Source: Noviluteimonas gilva (GTDB lineage: Bacteria; Pseudomonadota; Gammaproteobacteria; Xanthomonadales; Xanthomonadaceae). From it: a stretch of 64,000 bases of DNA. Both the position numbers and the translations under genes were made by a program. Positions within the stretch are counted from its first letter, which is position 1, and every line of letters begins with the position of its first letter. Location of the stretch: NCBI RefSeq assembly GCF_009740395.1, contig NZ_WOXT01000001.1:678464-742463 (forward strand). The letters run 5' to 3'. Positions 37,962 to 47,306 of the stretch are shown here, piece after piece. The notes beneath the pieces are model-generated. The model made no database searches. It saw only the letters and a program-made list of their open reading frames with translations, and had not been told where the DNA came from.

Positions 37962-38439
37962 GCTTCACGCCCGGCTCGCCGTCATCGGCGAACGACACCG
38001 TGGCCTGGCGCTTGTCCTTCTCGTACATCGTGACGTGCTGGCCTTCGGCGGCCTGCATCGACAGCGTCTGCTTCCAGCCTTCGGTCGCCATCTTCTTCCC
38101 GCTCGCATCCGTGAGCGCAGCCAAGTCACCGGGCACGTCGAGCTGCACGACCATCACGTCCTGCATCTGCATGACGCTGAGGACCTTGAACTTCGACGGC
38201 AGGTAGACGTCTTTCGGGAACTCGACCGGAAGCGTGGCCGCATCGCCGCCGGCGATCCGCATCTTCTGGCCGTCCTTGGACTCGATGGTGACTTCGCCGG
38301 ATTTGGCGTCGACATTGGCCTTCTGGCCCGTCGCGCGTTCGATCGCAGCCTCGGCCGCGCGCTCGCTCGGCGACTTGCCGCAGGCGACGAGCGCGAGCGA
38401 CACCAGGCCCACGGAGAGGATCAGGGAGGCGTTGCGCAT
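37933..38439 (-). CDS. Small lipoprotein of unknown function
   Basis: A lipoprotein signal (MRNASLILSVGLVSLALVAC, lipobox LVAC) is followed by a short helix SERAAEAAIERATGQKANVDAK and a beta-rich domain, 168 residues in all. I do not recognise the family. It is transcribed toward the hydrolase gene and their 3' ends overlap by 29 bases, so neither can have its own terminator in that interval. Confidence 0.75.
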   Translation of the reverse strand: MRNASLILSVGLVSLALVACGKSPSERAAEAAIERATGQKANVDAKSGEVTIESKDGQKMRIAGGDAATLPVEFPKDVYLPSKFKVLSVMQMQDVMVVQLDVPGDLAALTDASGKKMATEGWKQTLSMQAAEGQHVTMYEKDKRQATVSFADDGEPGVKLNLQLGKQQ

Positions 38440-38487
38440 GCCGGCGATTCCAGTGTTCGGAGACTTCGGAAAACGGTGCGAACGCGA

Positions 38488-39273
38488 TCAACCGGCCAGC
38501 AGCGAACGCAGCGTGGCCTTCAGGCGCCGCCCGTCGGCGTGGAAGTAATCGCGTTCTTCGCGCCATGCGGGGAAGCGCATTTCGACCTCGTGCCAGAACG
38601 CACGCGAGTGATCGGCGCGCAGCAGATGGCAGAGCTCATGCACGAGCACGTACTCGAACGCCGAAGGCCGCGCGAGCACGAGGGCGAGATCGAGCGCGAC
38701 CACGCCGTTCGGCGCGAGCGAACCCCACTGCGACGACATCACCTTGAACTGCACGCGACGCGGCGGACGCGGCAACGACGGCAAGTATTTCGGCAACCAG
38801 CGCCCGATGTCCGTGCGCGCCTGGCCTTCGTAGAAATCGCGCAGCGCGCGGCGCATCGCGGTTTCGGTCGCGCGCGATGTCGTGCGGAAAACCGCTTCGC
38901 CGGCGAGCGCGTCGAATTCCAGCGACGTGAAGCGCCCTTCGGCCCAACGCAACGGAATCTCCGCACCGCGCAAGGGCAGCGACGTGGTGATGTCGCGCTG
39001 CAGCGCCGGCAGGCCTTGCAATGTGTAGCGTTCGAGTTGCTCGGCGAGCCACGTGCGATGTTCGGCGAGGAAGCGTTCGCCCGACACCAGGCTCGCGCGC
39101 TGCGGCAGCGTCAGGCGCGCACCGCGTTCGTCGACCGAGAGGCGAAGGCGGCGCGCGCGCGGATTGCGCACGCGCTGGATTTCGATTCGTCGTCCGTCCT
39201 CGAGCTCGAGCGACGTGACGTCGCGTTCGATGACGGGGGGACGCGGCGCCAGCAGGCGACGGAGATGGGGCAT
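38488..39273 (-). CDS. YgjP-like (DUF45) zinc metallopeptidase
   Basis: The zinc motif HELCH lies in VHELCHLLRADHSRAFW, where the second half supplies the third His; this HELCH-x-n-HSxxFW layout is diagnostic of the YgjP/DUF45 (WLM/SprT-like) group. The N-terminal half has IQRVRNPRARRLRLSVD, also typical. The protein has 261 residues, no signal peptide and is cytoplasmic; members may act on nucleic-acid-bound proteins, but the substrate is unknown. Confidence 0.9.
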   Translation of the reverse strand: MPHLRRLLAPRPPVIERDVTSLELEDGRRIEIQRVRNPRARRLRLSVDERGARLTLPQRASLVSGERFLAEHRTWLAEQLERYTLQGLPALQRDITTSLPLRGAEIPLRWAEGRFTSLEFDALAGEAVFRTTSRATETAMRRALRDFYEGQARTDIGRWLPKYLPSLPRPPRRVQFKVMSSQWGSLAPNGVVALDLALVLARPSAFEYVLVHELCHLLRADHSRAFWHEVEMRFPAWREERDYFHADGRRLKATLRSLLAG

Positions 39274-39384
39274 CAGTTCGTGCGCGGAAGACGTCGGGGG
39301 ACGCGGCGATTGTAGGGTCGCGCGCAGGGAAAGTGTGTCGATGGCGCCGCACGGATTGCGTGCGGCGCACGTTCCACGCGAGGA

Positions 39385-40290
39385 TCAGTCTTCGACGCGC
39401 GAGATCTTCAGCGCAGGCTCGAGCACGTTGAACAGCCGCTTGGCTTCGGCGGCCATGAGCGCGAAGCGCGCATCGAGTTCGGCGCGGACGTCGTCGCGTT
39501 CGGTGGATTCCAGCGCATCGACCGCGCCGTCGAGCAGCTTGAACTTGCGCACCACGAGGTCTTCGCCGAGGACGAAGGAGACGTGGTCGTCCAGCGTGAG
39601 CGCCAGGCGCGTGACCTGCTTGCCCGATTCCAGGTGCTTTGCGATCTCGTCGCCCTGCAGTTCCTGCCGCTGGCACTTCACGACCGCGCCCTTGTCGGCG
39701 GCGTCCTTGAGCTCGCATTCGTCGCCGATGGACAGGCCTTCGGGCAGCGGTTCGCCGGCGACCCACCCGGTCAGGATGCTGCGCGGCGCGACTTCTGCAT
39801 TGACCGGCAGCGCGGGGAAGCTGCCCAGCGCGTGACGGATTTCGCTGACGACGTTCTCGGCCGACTTGCGTGAAGACGAATCGACGATGCACAGACCGTG
39901 CCCGAGATCGAGCAGCGCGTCCGTGCGACCGGGGCGCACGAAGGCGCGCGGCAACAACTCGTGGACGAGGTCTTCCTTCAGCCGCTTGCGCGCGCGTCCG
40001 CCGGGCTTGCGGCCCTCCTTCTTCTCGATTTCCTCGAGCTTGCGCGAGAGCAGGTCGTTCACGACCGCGCCCGGCAGCAGTTTGTCCTCGGTGCCCACGC
40101 TCAGCCAGATCGCATCGGAAATGCGATGCGACAGCGCTTCGCCATCGCGCCCGAAGGGCGAGACGAAGCCGCGCGAGGACAACTCCAGCGCGCCGACGGG
40201 CTTGAGCGCGCATTCGCCCAGGCGGGCTTCGAGTTCGGAAAAGTCGAGGGAAGTGGGGAAGCGGAACAGCGTCAGGTTGCGAAAGAACAT
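39385..40290 (-). CDS. rdgC: Recombination-associated protein RdgC
   Basis: RdgC is a ring-shaped DNA-binding dimer that limits RecA access to DNA. The 301-residue protein begins MFFRNLTLFRFP, a conserved start, and has GALELSSRGFVSPFGRD and DLGHGLCIVDSSSRKSAENVVSEIR. The length matches the family. It lies 60 bases after ttcA on the same strand, with a repeat-like hairpin in the gap. Confidence 0.95.
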   Translation of the reverse strand: MFFRNLTLFRFPTSLDFSELEARLGECALKPVGALELSSRGFVSPFGRDGEALSHRISDAIWLSVGTEDKLLPGAVVNDLLSRKLEEIEKKEGRKPGGRARKRLKEDLVHELLPRAFVRPGRTDALLDLGHGLCIVDSSSRKSAENVVSEIRHALGSFPALPVNAEVAPRSILTGWVAGEPLPEGLSIGDECELKDAADKGAVVKCQRQELQGDEIAKHLESGKQVTRLALTLDDHVSFVLGEDLVVRKFKLLDGAVDALESTERDDVRAELDARFALMAAEAKRLFNVLEPALKISRVED

Positions 40291-40309
40291 CGAGATCCTA
40301 GAAAAGCGT

Positions 40310-40331
40310 CATTCCCGCAAGCGCGGAAATG
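40310..40331. repeat. Imperfect inverted repeat of the CATTCCCGC type
   Basis: CATTCCCGC and GCGGAAATG pair over 9 bases with one mismatch around a 4-base loop, in the gap between ttcA and rdgC. The left arm resembles the GTCATTCCCGC arms of dispersed intergenic repeats common in beta- and gammaproteobacteria. This is a single copy in the window as far as I can see. Confidence 0.45.
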
Positions 40332-40350
40332 GAGAACAAGGGAAAGGAGT

Positions 40351-41268
40351 TTACGCGTCGAGATCGACGCCGTCGCCGGCGACATCATCCTCGCGCCCGT
40401 CGCCCGACAACCACGCGTGCGCATCCGGCAGCGGCGCATCGCCCCGCGCGCCGAGCGCCAGGAAGTCGAACAACTTCGGATCGCTCAATTGCGAGGGTCG
40501 CACGTCGCCGAGCGCGCGCGCGATGGTTTCGATGCGGCCGGGAGATTCCTTCTCCCATTGCGCCATCATCTTCTGCACCTGCTTGCGCTGCAGGTTTTCC
40601 TGCGATCCGCACAAATTGCACGGGATGATCGGGAAGCCGCGCGATTGAGCATAGGTCGCGATATCCGCCTCGCGCACATAGGCCATCGGGCGGATGACGA
40701 TGTGTTTTGCGTCGTCGGAGCGCAACTTGGGCGGCATGCCGGCCAACTTCGCGTGGAAGAACATGTTCAGGAAGAACGTGGCGACCAGGTCGTCGCGATG
40801 GTGGCCGAGCGCGATCTTCGTGAAGCCTTCGGCCTCCGCATGCGCATACAACGCACCGCGGCGCAGGCGCGAACACAGCGAGCACATCGTCCTGCCCTCG
40901 GGCACGACGCGCTTGACCACCGAGTACGTGTCCTGCTCGAGGATCGTGTAGGGCACGCCGATCGACTCGAGGTATTCCGGCAACACGTGCGCGGGGAAGT
41001 CGGGCTGCTTCTGATCCAGGTTGACCGCGTGCAGGTCGAAGCGCACCGGCGCCTTCTCGCGCAGCTGCAGCAGGAGGTCGAGCATCGTGTAGCTGTCCTT
41101 GCCGCCGGACAGGCACACCATCACCTTGTCGCCCTCCTCGATCATCCCGAAATCCGCGATCGCCCGGCCCACCTGATGCCGCAGGCGCTTGGCCAGCCGC
41201 ACCCGCTCGTGCGCGATGCGACGCACGCGAGGCTGGGGTTCGATCAGGGGCAGCGGGATCGTGGACAT
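40351..41268 (-). CDS. ttcA: tRNA 2-thiocytidine(32) synthetase TtcA
   Basis: TtcA thiolates C32 in several tRNAs using ATP and a 4Fe-4S cluster. The PP-loop [15 protein letters not shown] binds ATP. Two CxxC motifs (CSLC in [14 protein letters not shown], and CNLC in IPCNLCGSQ) supply the cluster cysteines. The start at 41268 gives 305 residues; the frame is open upstream without family similarity. The tail is Asp-rich. It is followed by rdgC on the same strand. Confidence 0.95.
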   Translation of the reverse strand: MSTIPLPLIEPQPRVRRIAHERVRLAKRLRHQVGRAIADFGMIEEGDKVMVCLSGGKDSYTMLDLLLQLREKAPVRFDLHAVNLDQKQPDFPAHVLPEYLESIGVPYTILEQDTYSVVKRVVPEGRTMCSLCSRLRRGALYAHAEAEGFTKIALGHHRDDLVATFFLNMFFHAKLAGMPPKLRSDDAKHIVIRPMAYVREADIATYAQSRGFPIIPCNLCGSQENLQRKQVQKMMAQWEKESPGRIETIARALGDVRPSQLSDPKLFDFLALGARGDAPLPDAHAWLSGDGREDDVAGDGVDLDA

Positions 41269-41323
41269 GGGGGCGGAGCGGCGAGCGATTCCGCATTCTA
41301 CCAAGCAGCTTTCAGCGTTCCCG

Positions 41324-42025
41324 CTACCAGTGCGCGGGTCGGCGGATCGGTTTGCGGACGGTCGCGACAACGGGTGGAAGCTGCGATCGCGCGAGCTCGT
41401 CATCCAGCAGGTGATGCCGGGTCCAATGGGCGAAGCTCGCGAGCTCGCGCGCAGCGCTGCGGATTTCCCCGGCCCGGGACGGGGACCGCGGCGCCACCAC
41501 GCCGAGCCGGATGTGCGGGAAATCCTCGCGGATCGCCCTCAGGACGGGCGCGGCATCGCGGTCGTTGGAACACAAAACCTGCTGCTGCAACGCGCCCTTC
41601 GAAGCGTCGCGGTACATCGCCAGTGCGATGTTGACCTCGGTCTGCTTCTCTTCGATTTTCCAGACACGCACGCGGTCCTGGCGGTCGAATTGCACGCCCG
41701 GGATGCAGCGCGGAAGCATCACCCCCGCACGATTGAAGTGATGCGCGCCGAGCTCAATCGCCACGCGTGCGGCATGGCGCCGCTCGAGCGCGCGATGGTA
41801 GTCCTGCTGCGCAAGGACTGCCGCGTCGCCATTCGTGGCGAATCTGGCGAGCGCCGGGGCGGAGAAGTAGCGCACGAACGACAGGAGCGCTTGCGGCTCC
41901 TGCTCATGCAACAAGGCTTCGAAAAGCGCCACTAGATCCAACCACTTGTATGGCGTACCGCGCAGGCGCCCGTAGTAGAGGTTGTAGCCGTCGACATAGA
42001 CGGCCGTGGCGAGCGTTGCATCCAT
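41324..42025 (-). CDS. NYN-domain protein (PIN-like putative ribonuclease)
   Basis: The protein opens with [16 protein letters not shown], the first conserved Asp block of NYN domains, and later has [15 protein letters not shown] and [18 protein letters not shown], the further Asp residues of the metal site. NYN proteins are PIN-fold nucleases likely acting on RNA. It has 233 residues and no other domain. A bidirectional terminator palindrome lies only 17 bases before its start, which limits where a promoter can be. GGGAG before the ATG supports the start. Confidence 0.85.
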   Translation of the reverse strand: MDATLATAVYVDGYNLYYGRLRGTPYKWLDLVALFEALLHEQEPQALLSFVRYFSAPALARFATNGDAAVLAQQDYHRALERRHAARVAIELGAHHFNRAGVMLPRCIPGVQFDRQDRVRVWKIEEKQTEVNIALAMYRDASKGALQQQVLCSNDRDAAPVLRAIREDFPHIRLGVVAPRSPSRAGEIRSAARELASFAHWTRHHLLDDELARSQLPPVVATVRKPIRRPAHW

Positions 42026-42042
42026 GCGGGAACTCCCAAATG

Positions 42043-42068
42043 AAAAAACCGCCCGAAGGCGGTTTTTT
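42043..42068. terminator. Perfect bidirectional terminator palindrome
   Basis: AAAAAACCGCC, loop CGAA, GGCGGTTTTTT: an 11-base perfect palindrome that gives stem plus T-run on both strands. It lies 17 bases before the NYN start, in what would be its leader. Confidence 0.88.
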
Positions 42069-42210
42069 CGTCCCAGGGCGGGGTGCCGGTGGATTGGCAG
42101 CGCCTAGGGAGGAGTTGTGAAAAGCATGCTAGGCCTCTCGCGAACACGCTGCAAGCGGCGCCCGCCTATGATCAGGGCGCGATTCGTCGCCAGCGACCGC
42201 CGACTGGGAT

Positions 42211-42216
42211 TACAGT
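42211..42216 (+). promoter_or_regulatory. -10 box for a leaderless transcript
   Basis: TACAGT ends seven bases before the GTG at 42224, the spacing expected if transcription begins at the start codon. Confidence 0.35.
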
Positions 42217-42223
42217 CGCACCC

Positions 42224-42442
42224 GTGACCCAACAGAACGACCCCGGGGAACTCGCCCGCATGGCCCAGCGCGTGATCGAGCTCAAGCTCGAGCACCGCGA
42301 CCTCGACGCCGCGATCCTGCGGCTCCAGGCCGATGCGGACGCCGACGAACTCACGGTCAAGCGCCTGAAGAAACGCAAGCTGCAGTTGAAGGACTGCATC
42401 GCGAAGCTGGAATCGGCGCTGATCCCCGACGAACCGGCGTAA
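42224..42442 (+). CDS. YdcH-like (DUF465) small coiled-coil protein
   Basis: A 72-residue protein that is nearly all helix: ARMAQRVIELKLEHRDLDAAILRLQ, then DELTVKRLKKRKLQLKDCIAKLE. The EHRxLDxxI and LKKxKLxLKD blocks are those of the YdcH/DUF465 family, of unknown role. GTG 42224 is used; ATG 42260 is an alternative. It ends four bases from the convergent plsB stop. Confidence 0.8.
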   Translation: MTQQNDPGELARMAQRVIELKLEHRDLDAAILRLQADADADELTVKRLKKRKLQLKDCIAKLESALIPDEPA

Positions 42443-42445
42443 GGC

Positions 42446-45256
42446 CTACTGCGGTGCGTCGGGCGTGTTCGTGGCCGGCGGCGCAGCTTCCGTCGCAACC
42501 GGTGCGGCCTTCGACGCGGCTTCAGGACTGATCTTCTCGATCGTGTGGCGCAATTCGCGGCCCAGGATGATGCGCGCGTCCTTCGCCCAGGCGTCCAGGC
42601 GTTCGTCGAACATCAGCTTGCCCGCTTCGTTCGGCCACACCATGCGCAGCTCGCGCATCTTCTGGATGAAGCTGCGGAACAGCGTGCGGTCGAAGAATTC
42701 CGGCGCCGCCGGTGCGTACAACAGCGACAGGCGTTGCGCGGCGAGTTGGCACAGGCCTTCGAGTTCGCCCGCCGACACGGTGCCCGCGCCGTTCTTCACC
42801 AGCACCGAGATCGCGATGTAATAGCGCTCGAAGGCCTGTTGCAGCGAGTGGCCGATCGCGCGGATGCGGAAGACTTCGTCGGTCTGCCCGGCGCTGCGCG
42901 AGAGGATGCCGCCTTCGTCTTCGCTCACGTGCTTGAGCAGGCCTTCGCGCACGAAGACATCGATCGTGCGATCGATGCGTTCTGCGAATTCGTCCTCGTC
43001 CCACGGCAGGAACAACTCCGCCTTGAGGAACGGGTACACCGTGCGGCCCAGGCGCTGCACCATCGTGCGCGACAGGCGACGGTTGTTGAGGAAGCACACC
43101 GCGATCCACGCCGATGCCGTGAACAGGTGCAGCACGTTGTTGCGGTAATAACTCATCAAGCCCGCGGTGTCGCCGTCCACGCTCAGCACGTCGCCGAGCG
43201 GATGCGCGGTGCGCGAGAGCATGTTGATTTCTTCGCCGTGCGCGATGATCTGCTCGGGCGTGTGCGGCGTGACCGTCACCAACGACGAATACGGCACGTC
43301 GCTCAGCAGCGTCTTGGACAGCGCGATCTGCGCGAGCAGGTCGGACTCGCCCATCGCGTGCTTGGGCGTGGACAGCAGCGCCATCGCGAGCAGGTTGATC
43401 GGGTTCACGTCCGCGGCGCGGTTGATGTTGACCTGGATCTTCACCGCGGTCGCATCGACCGTGTCCGACAACCAATCCGGACGATCGTCTTCGTCCAGCG
43501 GCGAGCCATCCCACGCGGGCGCGTGTTCGGCCAGCATGTCGTTGAGGCGAATCGGCTCGCCGAAATTCACCACGACCTGCCCGTAGTTGCTGCGCAGCAC
43601 GCCAGGGATGCTCATGAGCAACTGCCAGATCGATTCCTTCTGCTTGGGCTTGCCGATCAACTCGTCGAGATAGCTGTCGCCTTCGAGCAGTTTTTCGTAG
43701 CCGATGTACACCGGCTGGAACAGCACCGGGCGCGTGGGCTGGCGCACGAAGGCGCGCACCGTCATCGCGACCATGCCACCCTTCGGCGGCAACAGGCGGC
43801 CCGTGCGCGAGCGCCCGCCTTCGATGAAGTATTCGATCGAATAACCGCCCGCGACCAGCTGCGAGACGTACTCGGTGAACACCGCCGAATACAGCGCGTT
43901 GCCGCGGAAACTGCGGCGCAGGAAGAACGCGCCGCCGCGACGCAGGATCGGCCCGATCACCGGCAGGTTGAGGTTGATGCCCGCGGCGATGTGCGGCGGC
44001 ACGATGCCCTTGGTGTAGAGCAGGTAGCTCAACAACAGGTAGTCCATGTGGCTGCGATGGCAGGGCACGTAGACGACTTCGTGGCCAGGCGCGTTCTGCT
44101 TCACCGCTTCGAGGTGATGCACGAGTACGCCGCGGTAGATGCGGTTCCACACCGTCGCGAGCAGGAAGCTCGCCGAGCGCACCACCGGATGCGAGTAGTC
44201 GGCGGCGATCTCGTAGATGTAGGCGTGCGCCTTCTTCCAGGCTTCGGCCTTGCCCTTCTCGGGGTTCGACGGATTCTCGCGGCGCGCCTGGTCGGCGATG
44301 GCTTCCTTCACCGAATCGGCGGACAGCACCTGGTCGGCGAGCAGGCGGCGCGTCGAAAGATCGGGACCGATGATCGCCGAACGAATGCGGCGGAAATGCG
44401 CGCGCAACACGCGCGAGAGCTTGCGCACCGTGCGTTCGGGATCCAGGCCTTCTTCGACCGCCGCGCGCACGGGCACGGGCGGCGCGAATTGCACCGTCGT
44501 CGAGCGCCCGTTGAGCAGGATCGCGAGCAGCCGGCGGAAACGGCCGACGATCGTCCAGTTTTCGGAGAACAGCACCGAGAACCAGCCACTGTGTTTGTCC
44601 GGTGCGCGGCCGACGAAGATCGAGACCGGCACGAGTTGCACGTCGAGCGCGGCGTCGTCGCGATGCGCCTGCAACAGGCGCGCGAGCGAACCGGAGTGCG
44701 TCTTGTGTTCGGGGCCCGGCGACAGGCCGAGCACCTTCAGCGGATTGGCGTTGCGGCGGCGCGAGAGCGCGACGTACGCGCGCTTGCGTCCGAGCGGATC
44801 GCCCGGCATCGGCTGCAACGGCGACGGCAGGCCGGCTTCGCGGCACGCGCGTTCGAGGATCAGCGCGTTCGACAGGCCGTAGTCTTCGAGCACATAGCAG
44901 ATCGGGCGGCCGTCGGCCCAGTCGCCGGGAACGCGCGGTTCGAGTTCCAGGCCGATCCAGGGTTCGAGCAGCTTGCCCATCAGGCGCGCCCAGAGCGGCG
45001 GGCGGGCACCGACGGGATTGGACGAGCCGTCGCGCGGCGGAATCGGCGCGGCCGCGGCCGTGTCATCGGCCGGCGGTGGCGGCGTGTCGAGGGGCAACTC
45101 CGGCGCGTCGTGCGCGGCCGTGGCGTCCTCGGGAACCGGGTTGGAAGGCAGGTCGCGCGCGGGCGCTTCCGCTTCCGGCGACGGCGTTGCGGCCGGCGGC
45201 GGGGTGGGCGGATCGTCGAAGAGCGGGAGGTTGGGCTGGTTCGGCATCGCCGCCAT
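42446..45256 (-). CDS. plsB: Glycerol-3-phosphate 1-O-acyltransferase PlsB
   Basis: PlsB adds the first acyl chain to glycerol 3-phosphate, the entry step of phospholipid synthesis at the inner membrane. Acyltransferase motif I is HRSHMDYLLLS and a later block is YFIEGGRSRTGR. The 936 residues exceed E. coli PlsB (807) mainly through about 85 Pro/Ala/Asp-rich, probably disordered N-terminal residues and a short Ala/Pro tail. The start shares one base with the stop of the upstream lipoprotein gene (TAATG), so the long N-terminus is likely real. Confidence 0.95.
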   Translation of the reverse strand: MAAMPNQPNLPLFDDPPTPPPAATPSPEAEAPARDLPSNPVPEDATAAHDAPELPLDTPPPPADDTAAAAPIPPRDGSSNPVGARPPLWARLMGKLLEPWIGLELEPRVPGDWADGRPICYVLEDYGLSNALILERACREAGLPSPLQPMPGDPLGRKRAYVALSRRRNANPLKVLGLSPGPEHKTHSGSLARLLQAHRDDAALDVQLVPVSIFVGRAPDKHSGWFSVLFSENWTIVGRFRRLLAILLNGRSTTVQFAPPVPVRAAVEEGLDPERTVRKLSRVLRAHFRRIRSAIIGPDLSTRRLLADQVLSADSVKEAIADQARRENPSNPEKGKAEAWKKAHAYIYEIAADYSHPVVRSASFLLATVWNRIYRGVLVHHLEAVKQNAPGHEVVYVPCHRSHMDYLLLSYLLYTKGIVPPHIAAGINLNLPVIGPILRRGGAFFLRRSFRGNALYSAVFTEYVSQLVAGGYSIEYFIEGGRSRTGRLLPPKGGMVAMTVRAFVRQPTRPVLFQPVYIGYEKLLEGDSYLDELIGKPKQKESIWQLLMSIPGVLRSNYGQVVVNFGEPIRLNDMLAEHAPAWDGSPLDEDDRPDWLSDTVDATAVKIQVNINRAADVNPINLLAMALLSTPKHAMGESDLLAQIALSKTLLSDVPYSSLVTVTPHTPEQIIAHGEEINMLSRTAHPLGDVLSVDGDTAGLMSYYRNNVLHLFTASAWIAVCFLNNRRLSRTMVQRLGRTVYPFLKAELFLPWDEDEFAERIDRTIDVFVREGLLKHVSEDEGGILSRSAGQTDEVFRIRAIGHSLQQAFERYYIAISVLVKNGAGTVSAGELEGLCQLAAQRLSLLYAPAAPEFFDRTLFRSFIQKMRELRMVWPNEAGKLMFDERLDAWAKDARIILGRELRHTIEKISPEAASKAAPVATEAAPPATNTPDAPQ

Positions 45257-46188
45257 TATGGCGAAGGCGCCGTCGAGGGGGTCGAGGCGGCCGCAGGGAG
45301 CCCCGGCGCGCGGACCGCGGGGCCTTCCAGCGACGCCTCTGCATTGCGCAGGTAGTCGGCCAGGTACCAGCGGCCGCCGATGCGTTGCACGTCGAGCACC
45401 GTGTCGACCTGTTCGCCCGCGAGCAGATAGCGCACGCGCACGCGGGCGGTGTCGCCGGTCTGCTGGACGAGCGTGGCTTCCAGACCGTCGAAGGTCGCGT
45501 CGAGGTTCAGTCCATAGCTGCCGAAGACCTGCTTGGTCGCGGCGAGGAACGGCCCGAGGCGTTCGAGCGATTCATCCATGCCGTGGTTGGCGAAGTCTTC
45601 CGGCGCCGCGATCCCGGTCTCCGCCGCGGCCGTCGAGAGGATTGCGATCGCGCGGCGTGCGCGCTTGGTGTCCGACAACGGCGCCTGCCCCGCCCAGCGG
45701 CTCAACGCGGTGATCGTTTGCGTGTAGTGGTCGCGTTCGGCGGCGCTGTAGTCGCCTTCGTTGCGGAAGTACTGCACGCCGAACACGCCGAGCGAAGTCG
45801 CGGTCGAGCGCAGTTCGTCGGCGGAATTCGCGAACTGGCCATCGAACGTGCGCTGCAGGTCGGTGCGTGCATTCGGCTGCGACAACGCGGCGAGCATCGC
45901 GGGCAGGCGATCGTCGAGCGGCAACTCGTCGAGCGGCCAGCGGCTGCGGCCGGTGCGCCACGCGGTTTCCAGGCGCGCGTGCAGCGGCGGCGGAACCGCG
46001 ACCGTCGCGAAGCCCGCGAGATCGTTCGCGCGCAGGCGATCGACGAGCGCGCGCACCGCCTGCGCGGGACGCTCGGCACCGGGTTGTGGCGGCGGCGCCT
46101 TCGCGCACGCCGCAAGCAAGGCGGCGGCGACGACGGAGGCGGCGAGACGGGGGACGAGCTTCGAACTGATCTGCATGGCGCGGATCAT
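45256..46188 (-). CDS. Lipoprotein co-translated with plsB
   Basis: The signal ends VVAAALLAAC, a lipobox, so the protein is probably anchored in the envelope. The rest (about 310 residues in all) is helical in the first half and has a final strand-rich domain, VRVRYLLAGEQVDTVLDVQRIGGRWYLAD, resembling small NTF2/DUF-type ends. I do not recognise the family. Starts at 46203 (TTG), 46188 (ATG) and 46176 (ATG) are all in frame; GGAAAG before 46188 favours it. The stop overlaps the plsB start. Confidence 0.75.
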   Translation of the reverse strand: MIRAMQISSKLVPRLAASVVAAALLAACAKAPPPQPGAERPAQAVRALVDRLRANDLAGFATVAVPPPLHARLETAWRTGRSRWPLDELPLDDRLPAMLAALSQPNARTDLQRTFDGQFANSADELRSTATSLGVFGVQYFRNEGDYSAAERDHYTQTITALSRWAGQAPLSDTKRARRAIAILSTAAAETGIAAPEDFANHGMDESLERLGPFLAATKQVFGSYGLNLDATFDGLEATLVQQTGDTARVRVRYLLAGEQVDTVLDVQRIGGRWYLADYLRNAEASLEGPAVRAPGLPAAASTPSTAPSP

Positions 46189-46204
46189 CCCCCATCTTTC
46201 CAAA

Positions 46205-46228
46205 GAAAAAGGAGGCCGAAGCCTCCTT
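46205..46228 (-). terminator. Terminator after the acid phosphatase gene
   Basis: AAGGAGGC, loop, GCCTCCTT gives an 8-bp stem followed on the minus strand by a T-run. It lies about 125 bases after the phosphatase stop and just before the lipoprotein start. Confidence 0.85.
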
Positions 46229-46354
46229 CAAAAATCCGGACGAGCCGGAAGACATCGGTTGTGGCATGGCGCCGGGCAAGCCCGGATGGACGCAGGCTAG
46301 CCCAGCGGCCGTACCTGATGCAATACCTGAATTATGGTGGCGCAAGCCATTGAT

Positions 46355-47245
46355 TCAATTGGCCGGATCGAGCGCGGCTTCCTTCTTCGCGCGGCGTTCG
46401 ATGGCCGGCTGGCGCCAGTCGTTGTCGAACAGCGCCGGCTCCCAGGACCCGTACATCGGGTTGGGCAGCACGAACCAGCGCTCGCCGATCCAGTCCGCGT
46501 ACGGCGCCACAGCCGCGCGGCGGCCGTCGGGCGTGTTGGCGACGATCTGCACCAGATCGCCGACCTGGTCGCCGAACTGCATCAGCACGCGATACGCGCG
46601 ACCCACGAGCTGGCGACGGCACGATTTCTCCGATCCTTCCTGCTCGCAACCGTCGACGACGGTGCCCAGACCCAGCACCTGATCGTCGCTCGCGACCGGG
46701 AATCCTGCGCTGCGCAGATTCGCGATCGTCGCTTCGGTCAGGCTCGCATCGCGATTGGTGATGTAGAAAACGGTGACGCCCTGCTTCGCCGCCGCGCCGA
46801 GGAATTCCGCCGCGCCGGGCAAGGCCTTCGCCTTGCGCTCCTCGACCCACTTGCCCCACTGCGCTTCGTTGAAGCCGCGGTGTTCGAGGATCTGCCGCAC
46901 CGAAGCCGGCGCGTTGTCGAGCACGGTCTCGTCGACGTCCACGATGATCGCGGGCTTGAGCCCCTTCACCGGCGTCGTGCGGTCTTCCTTCGGCAGCGCA
47001 TCCCACGTCTTGTCGGCGAGCGCGGCCTTCAACTGCTGGCCGGCCGCGCGATACACGGTGCGATAGACGAGGTCGCGTTCGGCGGAGGTCTGGTACCACG
47101 CGACGGCGTTGAGCGCGTCGTCGGCCGGCGGCGTGTCCTGCGCCGCGACGGGGGTCGCGACGGGCGTCGGCGCCGTCGTGTCGGCGGTGGTCGCGCAACC
47201 CGCGAGCGCGAGCGTCAGGGCGGTGGCGAGGACGGCAAAACGCAT
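46355..47245 (-). CDS. HAD-family acid phosphatase, lipoprotein e(P4) type
   Basis: The lipobox (TLALAGC) anchors the protein. The HAD motif I is IIVDVDETVLDN with nucleophilic Asp and the acid/base Asp two residues later; motif II is FYITNRDAS. The layout matches the class C acid phosphatase/e(P4) family, which removes 5'-phosphates from nucleotides at the outer membrane. In Haemophilus e(P4) helps NAD uptake; whether it does so here is unknown. Length is 296 residues. A terminator lies downstream. Confidence 0.9.
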   Translation of the reverse strand: MRFAVLATALTLALAGCATTADTTAPTPVATPVAAQDTPPADDALNAVAWYQTSAERDLVYRTVYRAAGQQLKAALADKTWDALPKEDRTTPVKGLKPAIIVDVDETVLDNAPASVRQILEHRGFNEAQWGKWVEERKAKALPGAAEFLGAAAKQGVTVFYITNRDASLTEATIANLRSAGFPVASDDQVLGLGTVVDGCEQEGSEKSCRRQLVGRAYRVLMQFGDQVGDLVQIVANTPDGRRAAVAPYADWIGERWFVLPNPMYGSWEPALFDNDWRQPAIERRAKKEAALDPAN

Positions 47246-47306
47246 GCGGCGGGCCTGGCGGCGAAAGGGGCGGCGAGTGTAGCCGAGCGCCCGCGACGAA
47301 CGAATG

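Noticed and set aside
42545-45355. A 936-codon open frame opposite plsB
   Set aside because: It mirrors plsB and shows no domain.
46240-46340. Small hairpin CCGGGC-AA-GCCCGG between the phosphatase gene and its terminator
   Set aside because: The stem is only six bases, has no T-run and no clear partner; not listed as a feature.
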